A stretch of DNA of 64,000 nt from assembly GCA_937625935.1 (NCBI GenBank), contig OW569359.1, positions 469,597-533,596 on the forward strand. Reading direction: 5' to 3'. Positions 61,037-64,000 of the stretch are shown here, one piece after another. The stretch is from Tetramitus jugosus (taxonomy: Eukaryota > Heterolobosea > Eutetramitea > Acrasida > Vahlkampfiidae). The first letter of the stretch is position 1. Each line of letters starts with the position of its first letter. Made by a program: the position numbers and the translations under genes. The notes below the pieces were generated by a model. That model saw only the letters and a program-made list of their open reading frames with translations, did no database searches and was not told where the DNA came from.

Positions 61037-62410
61037 GTGTATATTTATTGGTGCCGTTGTTGTTCTGTTGTTGTTCTGTTGTTGTTGTTGTTTTGATTGT
61101 TTTGATTGTGTTGATTGTGTGAACTAATTTCTCCGATGTGCAACAGGTTCAGCATGATGGAATATGATCTGACGTCAACACGTTCAATCTTTATGTGCCA
61201 TGTGTTTCACAAGCCAACATTGGCGGGAAAATTTCTAGATGCCGCCACTGAACAAGATTCGCATCGATTGGACAATCTTGGGGACAAGAAAAAAAAGAGG
61301 CTGATGGTTCAGAGAGGGATTTTTTTCAAAATAAAATCAATCCAATAGCATGTTTACCAAACACGGTACAGGTTTGAACAGTAAGAAACGTATTTATCAT
61401 GATCAGAAGGCCTCTTTAAGCACAGATGTAAACAACTCGTTGTTGTTGAACTGCAATGGTACCTCTGTAAATAGAACCATCTGGGATTTCTGAACAAGAA
61501 AGGAAAGAAGATGTTGACAGAAGCAAGACGTGGATGTATTGGGAGGGGGCAGCATTATCGCTGGTCATAAAAATCAATCAGTTCATCAATCATTGTCAAT
61601 ACTGTGAAAACATCACACCAAACACGGCAGCCACTTCTCCAGCAATAACACCCTCTGCTAACCAAGAAAAGGAATCGTCCATTGAAGACCATCAATTAAG
61701 AACTTGCTGATAAGATCAGATATGTGACACAGACCAACTTCTCTATGTGACATAGACCAACTTCAATTTATCATTCGGTATCGAACTATAGTATAACTCT
61801 GGTCTGTCATGAAATTCGTTGCTGATCAGAAGTCTTGGGAAAGAAAGTATTAGGAACTTGAGGAGTTGCATCATTGACGGAGAATTAATATCTTTTCTGA
61901 CTTACTGAAAGTATCATCCTTTAGAGAGGATCCAAGATTTTCTAACTGAGAGGACATAGCTTCGTTATATGACCATGGAGGATACCCATTTTGAGAAGTT
62001 TTATCAGGACGCGTCCTCTTGCTTGTACATGAGGTATGTCATGAGAAAGAAGGCGAAGAGCTACAATGACTTCAAATTGGTTATAGTCGGGATCCTCGAG
62101 GAACCGAGATCAAGGCATGAAGGATGTAAGATCAGGTAAGCTACTCCTAAAGCTCAATCAAGCATACAATGAAGAACTTGATATCCAAAGATTGAAAATA
62201 CTCTTGATGAATCCCTCTCCATCGAGCCGATAAATTCAAGGAATATGAGTTTTGGATCACCTACAAGTACAAGAGTTCAAGTATTGATATGAATATCAAG
62301 CAAGAATTGATTCAAAAGACTGCAGTCCAAATTAGGATTTACTTGGAGATCCAAAAACTAAAAGAGAAAATGGCGAGGGGTAATCAAACAAAATAACCTG
62401 ATTACAAGAG

Positions 62411-62472
62411 GTTGGGGTTTGGGTTTGGGTTGTGAGATAAAGACAAACCAATATTGTATAGCCCAAACCCGT
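62411..62472. repeat. Interstitial telomere-like tract with inverted partner
   Basis: GGGGTTTGGGTTTGGGTTG lies at 62,414-62,432 on the plus strand, and GCCCAAACCCG at 62,461-62,471 is the complement orientation. They are about 30 bases apart and could form a hairpin or mark an old telomere junction. Confidence 0.65.
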
Positions 62473-62587
62473 CGCTAGATGAAATAGTACACATCGTGTT
62501 TGTCATGTTCTGAAACCCTCAAACTAAGCTTATCAATAAAACATATGTTGTTGTTGTTGAACTGTTCTGCAAAGTACATGTATCCAG

Positions 62588-62800
62588 TTGGGTTTCAAGT
62601 TGGGTTTCCAGTGGAGCTAAAAAGCTCCACCTAAAATTACTAAGGAACTTTTCTTGTGTGACTGAGCTTTTTTCTGGTGGAGCTTTTTGGCTCTGGCTAA
62701 TTTTGTTGGTGGAGCTTTGTTCTGGTAGGTAGAGTTTTTCTGGTGGAGCTTTTTGGCTCCACCTGTTCTTCTCAGGCCAATGGCCAGTGGAGCTTTGGCT
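62588..62800. repeat. Hairpin repeat cluster GGTGGAGC / GCTCCACC
   Basis: The unit (G)GTGGAGCTTTTTGGCTCCACC and variants occur about six times. The cleanest is GGTGGAGC (62,742-62,749), loop TTTTTG, then GCTCCACC (62,756-62,763). Another is TGGAGCTAAAAAGCTCCA at about 62,612-62,629. Between them are TTGGGTTT motifs (62,590-62,610). The open frames on the minus strand here only follow this repeat. Confidence 0.65.
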
Positions 62801-63011
62801 CCAGCAAAGAATTTCGACCAATGAGGAAAGTGATTGTATCGGATTAAGAAGGAATACAACACACCTACATGTATATGACAGTAGATTTGTGAAGGAGTTC
62901 AATGTGAAATACAATGGCAGGAGCACTCTGCCTAAGGAGTGAGACAACGAGTAAATAGCTGTATGTTTCAAGAGGCAGCAATATCAAGGAAGAAGGAATA
63001 CAATACAAGAT

Positions 63012-63866
63012 GGGTTTGGGTTTGGGTTTGGGTTTGGGTTTGGGTTTGGGTTTGGGTTTGGGTTTGGGTTTGGGTTTGGGTTTGGGTTTGGGTTTGGGTT
63101 TGGGTTTGGGTTTGGGTTTGGGTTTGGGTTTGGGTTTGGGTTTGGGTTTGGGTTTGGGTTTGGGTTTGGGTTTGGGTTTGGGTTTGGGTTTGGGTTTGGG
63201 TTTGGGTTTGGGTTTGGGTTTGGGTTTGGGTTTGGGTTTGGGTTTGGGTTTGGGTTTGGGTTTGGGTTTGGGTTTGGGTTTGGGTTTGGGTTTGGGTTTG
63301 GGTTTGGGTTTGGGTTTGGGTTTGGGTTTGGGTTTGGGTTTGGGTTTGGGTTTGGGTTTGGGTTTGGGTTTGGGTTTGGGTTTGGGTTTGGGTTTGGGTT
63401 TGGGTTTGGGTTTGGGTTTGGGTTTGGGTTTGGGTTTGGGTTTGGGTTTGGGTTTGGGTTTGGGTTTGGGTTTGGGTTTGGGTTTGGGTTTGGGTTTGGG
63501 TTTGGGTTTGGGTTTGGGTTTGGGTTTGGGTTTGGGTTTGGGTTTGGGTTTGGGTTTGGGTTTGGGTTTGGGTTTGGGTTTGGGTTTGGGTTTGGGTTTG
63601 GGTTTGGGTTTGGGTTTGGGTTTGGGTTTGGGTTTGGGTTTGGGTTTGGGTTTGGGTTTGGGTTTGGGTTTGGGTTTGGGTTTGGGTTTGGGTTTGGGTT
63701 TGGGTTTGGGTTTGGGTTTGGGTTTGGGTTTGGGTTTGGGTTTGGGTTTGGGTTTGGGTTTGGGTTTGGGTTTGGGTTTGGGTTTGGGTTTGGGTTTGGG
63801 TTTGGGTTTGGGTTTGGGTTTGGGTTTGGGTTTGGGTTTGGGTTTGGGTTTGGGTTTGGGTTTGGG
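63012..63866 (+). repeat. Telomere: perfect TTTGGG hexamer array (about 142 units)
   Basis: From 63,012 the sequence is an unbroken GGGTTT repeat in the 5'-to-3' G-rich direction toward the window end, as expected of the right end of a chromosome whose G-strand runs outward. There are about 142 perfect units over 855 bases. The hexamer TTTGGG is neither TTAGGG nor TTTAGGG nor the ciliate TTGGGG. Confidence 0.85.
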
Positions 63867-64000
63867 TGGTTGGGTGTGGGTTTGGGGTTGGGTTTGGGTT
63901 GGGTTTGGGTGTGGGTTTGGGTTTGGGTTTTGGGTTTGGGTTTGGGTTTGGGTTTGGGTTTGGGTTTTGGGTTTGGGTTTGGGTTTGGGTTTGGGTTTGG
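63867..64000 (+). repeat. Telomere: irregular distal part
   Basis: The repeat continues but with variants: GGTTGGGTGTGGGTT, GGGGTTGGG, GGGTTGGGTTT and GGGTTTTGGG. The regular hexamer resumes at the end. It could be genuine telomerase slippage or sequencing error at a read end. Confidence 0.7.

Larger units (their letters stand above)
61037..63011. other. Gene-poor subtelomeric region
   Basis: No intact gene. Contents by position: an E2F-like TTGGCGGGAAAA at 61,220-61,231; a small direct repeat ATGTGACA(C/T)AGACCAACTTC at about 61,723-61,765; possible decayed coding sequence (61,975-62,110 and 62,228-62,396, open frames with F/Y/K-rich text); interstitial telomere-like tracts 62,411-62,472; a hairpin repeat cluster 62,588-62,800; then unassigned sequence to the telomere. 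Confidence 0.5.

Noticed and set aside
61115-61348. 77-codon plus-strand frame upstream of the seven-helix protein gene
   Set aside because: No domain; overlaps the likely promoter with the TTGGCGGGAAAA site.
62519-62971. Minus-strand frame with repeated KAPPEK text
   Set aside because: It is simply the translation of the GGTGGAGC hairpin repeat and not a gene.

Overview
The window is the right-hand end of a eukaryotic nuclear chromosome. Genes are dense, with coding regions often separated by only 70 to 250 bases, and sit on both strands. Introns are few and short: 70, 80, 96, 110, 111 and 175 bases, each GT...AG. Two long proteins carry Asn/Gln/Ser tracts. The mix of flagellar genes (IFT80, a CFAP53-like coiled coil), a neurofibromin-type RasGAP, a CHASE-PAS-RGS membrane sensor and an F-box/LRR gene with 'GIHTL' repeats fits a heterolobosean amoeboflagellate such as Naegleria. 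That assignment is inferred from gene content and style only; no marker gene is present.

Bases 1-35,650 are ordinary, mostly single-exon housekeeping genes: a TLC-domain membrane protein, an ENPP-type ectophosphodiesterase, an unknown probable mitochondrial membrane protein, neurofibromin (8.6 kb), an aldo-keto reductase, a small secreted protein, exosome CSL4, UFSP2, a CFAP53-like protein, thymidylate kinase, aldose 1-epimerase, a split and degenerate sirtuin-like protein, an M20 dipeptidase, a Cys-rich membrane protein broken by an in-frame TGA, a coiled-coil protein, IFT80, the decapping factor DCP1 and a NO66-type JmjC oxygenase.

Bases 35,650-40,000 are an unstable island. A roughly 75-base element with two potential hairpins occurs three times, each time upstream of a gene or gene relic. 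It holds a small basic KEN-containing protein with a decayed duplicate, an F-box/LRR gene with a decayed copy, and a kelch/LRR chimeric relic.

Bases 40,000-48,700 return to conserved genes: MTA phosphorylase, an Enhancer-of-polycomb-like protein and a protein kinase in tight tandem, then catalase, a probable N-myristoylated Cys-rich protein and a CENP-S/MHF1 histone-fold protein. Bases 48,700-61,040 hold cell-surface and sensory genes: a 2437-residue adhesin-like protein (about 20 Ig/cadherin-like repeats, a VWA domain and a beta-trefoil-like tail), the CHASE-PAS-RGS sensor and a DUF5765-type seven-helix membrane protein.

Bases 61,040-63,011 are gene-poor subtelomere with hairpin repeats, short interstitial telomere-like tracts and possible decayed coding sequence. 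From 63,012 to the end the window is an almost pure TTTGGG hexamer array, about 142 perfect units and then an irregular stretch, which I read as the telomere. Possible common threads are E2F-like TTGGCGC sites close upstream of several genes, including thymidylate kinase, and several family members with altered signature residues (sirtuin, thymidylate kinase, protein kinase).
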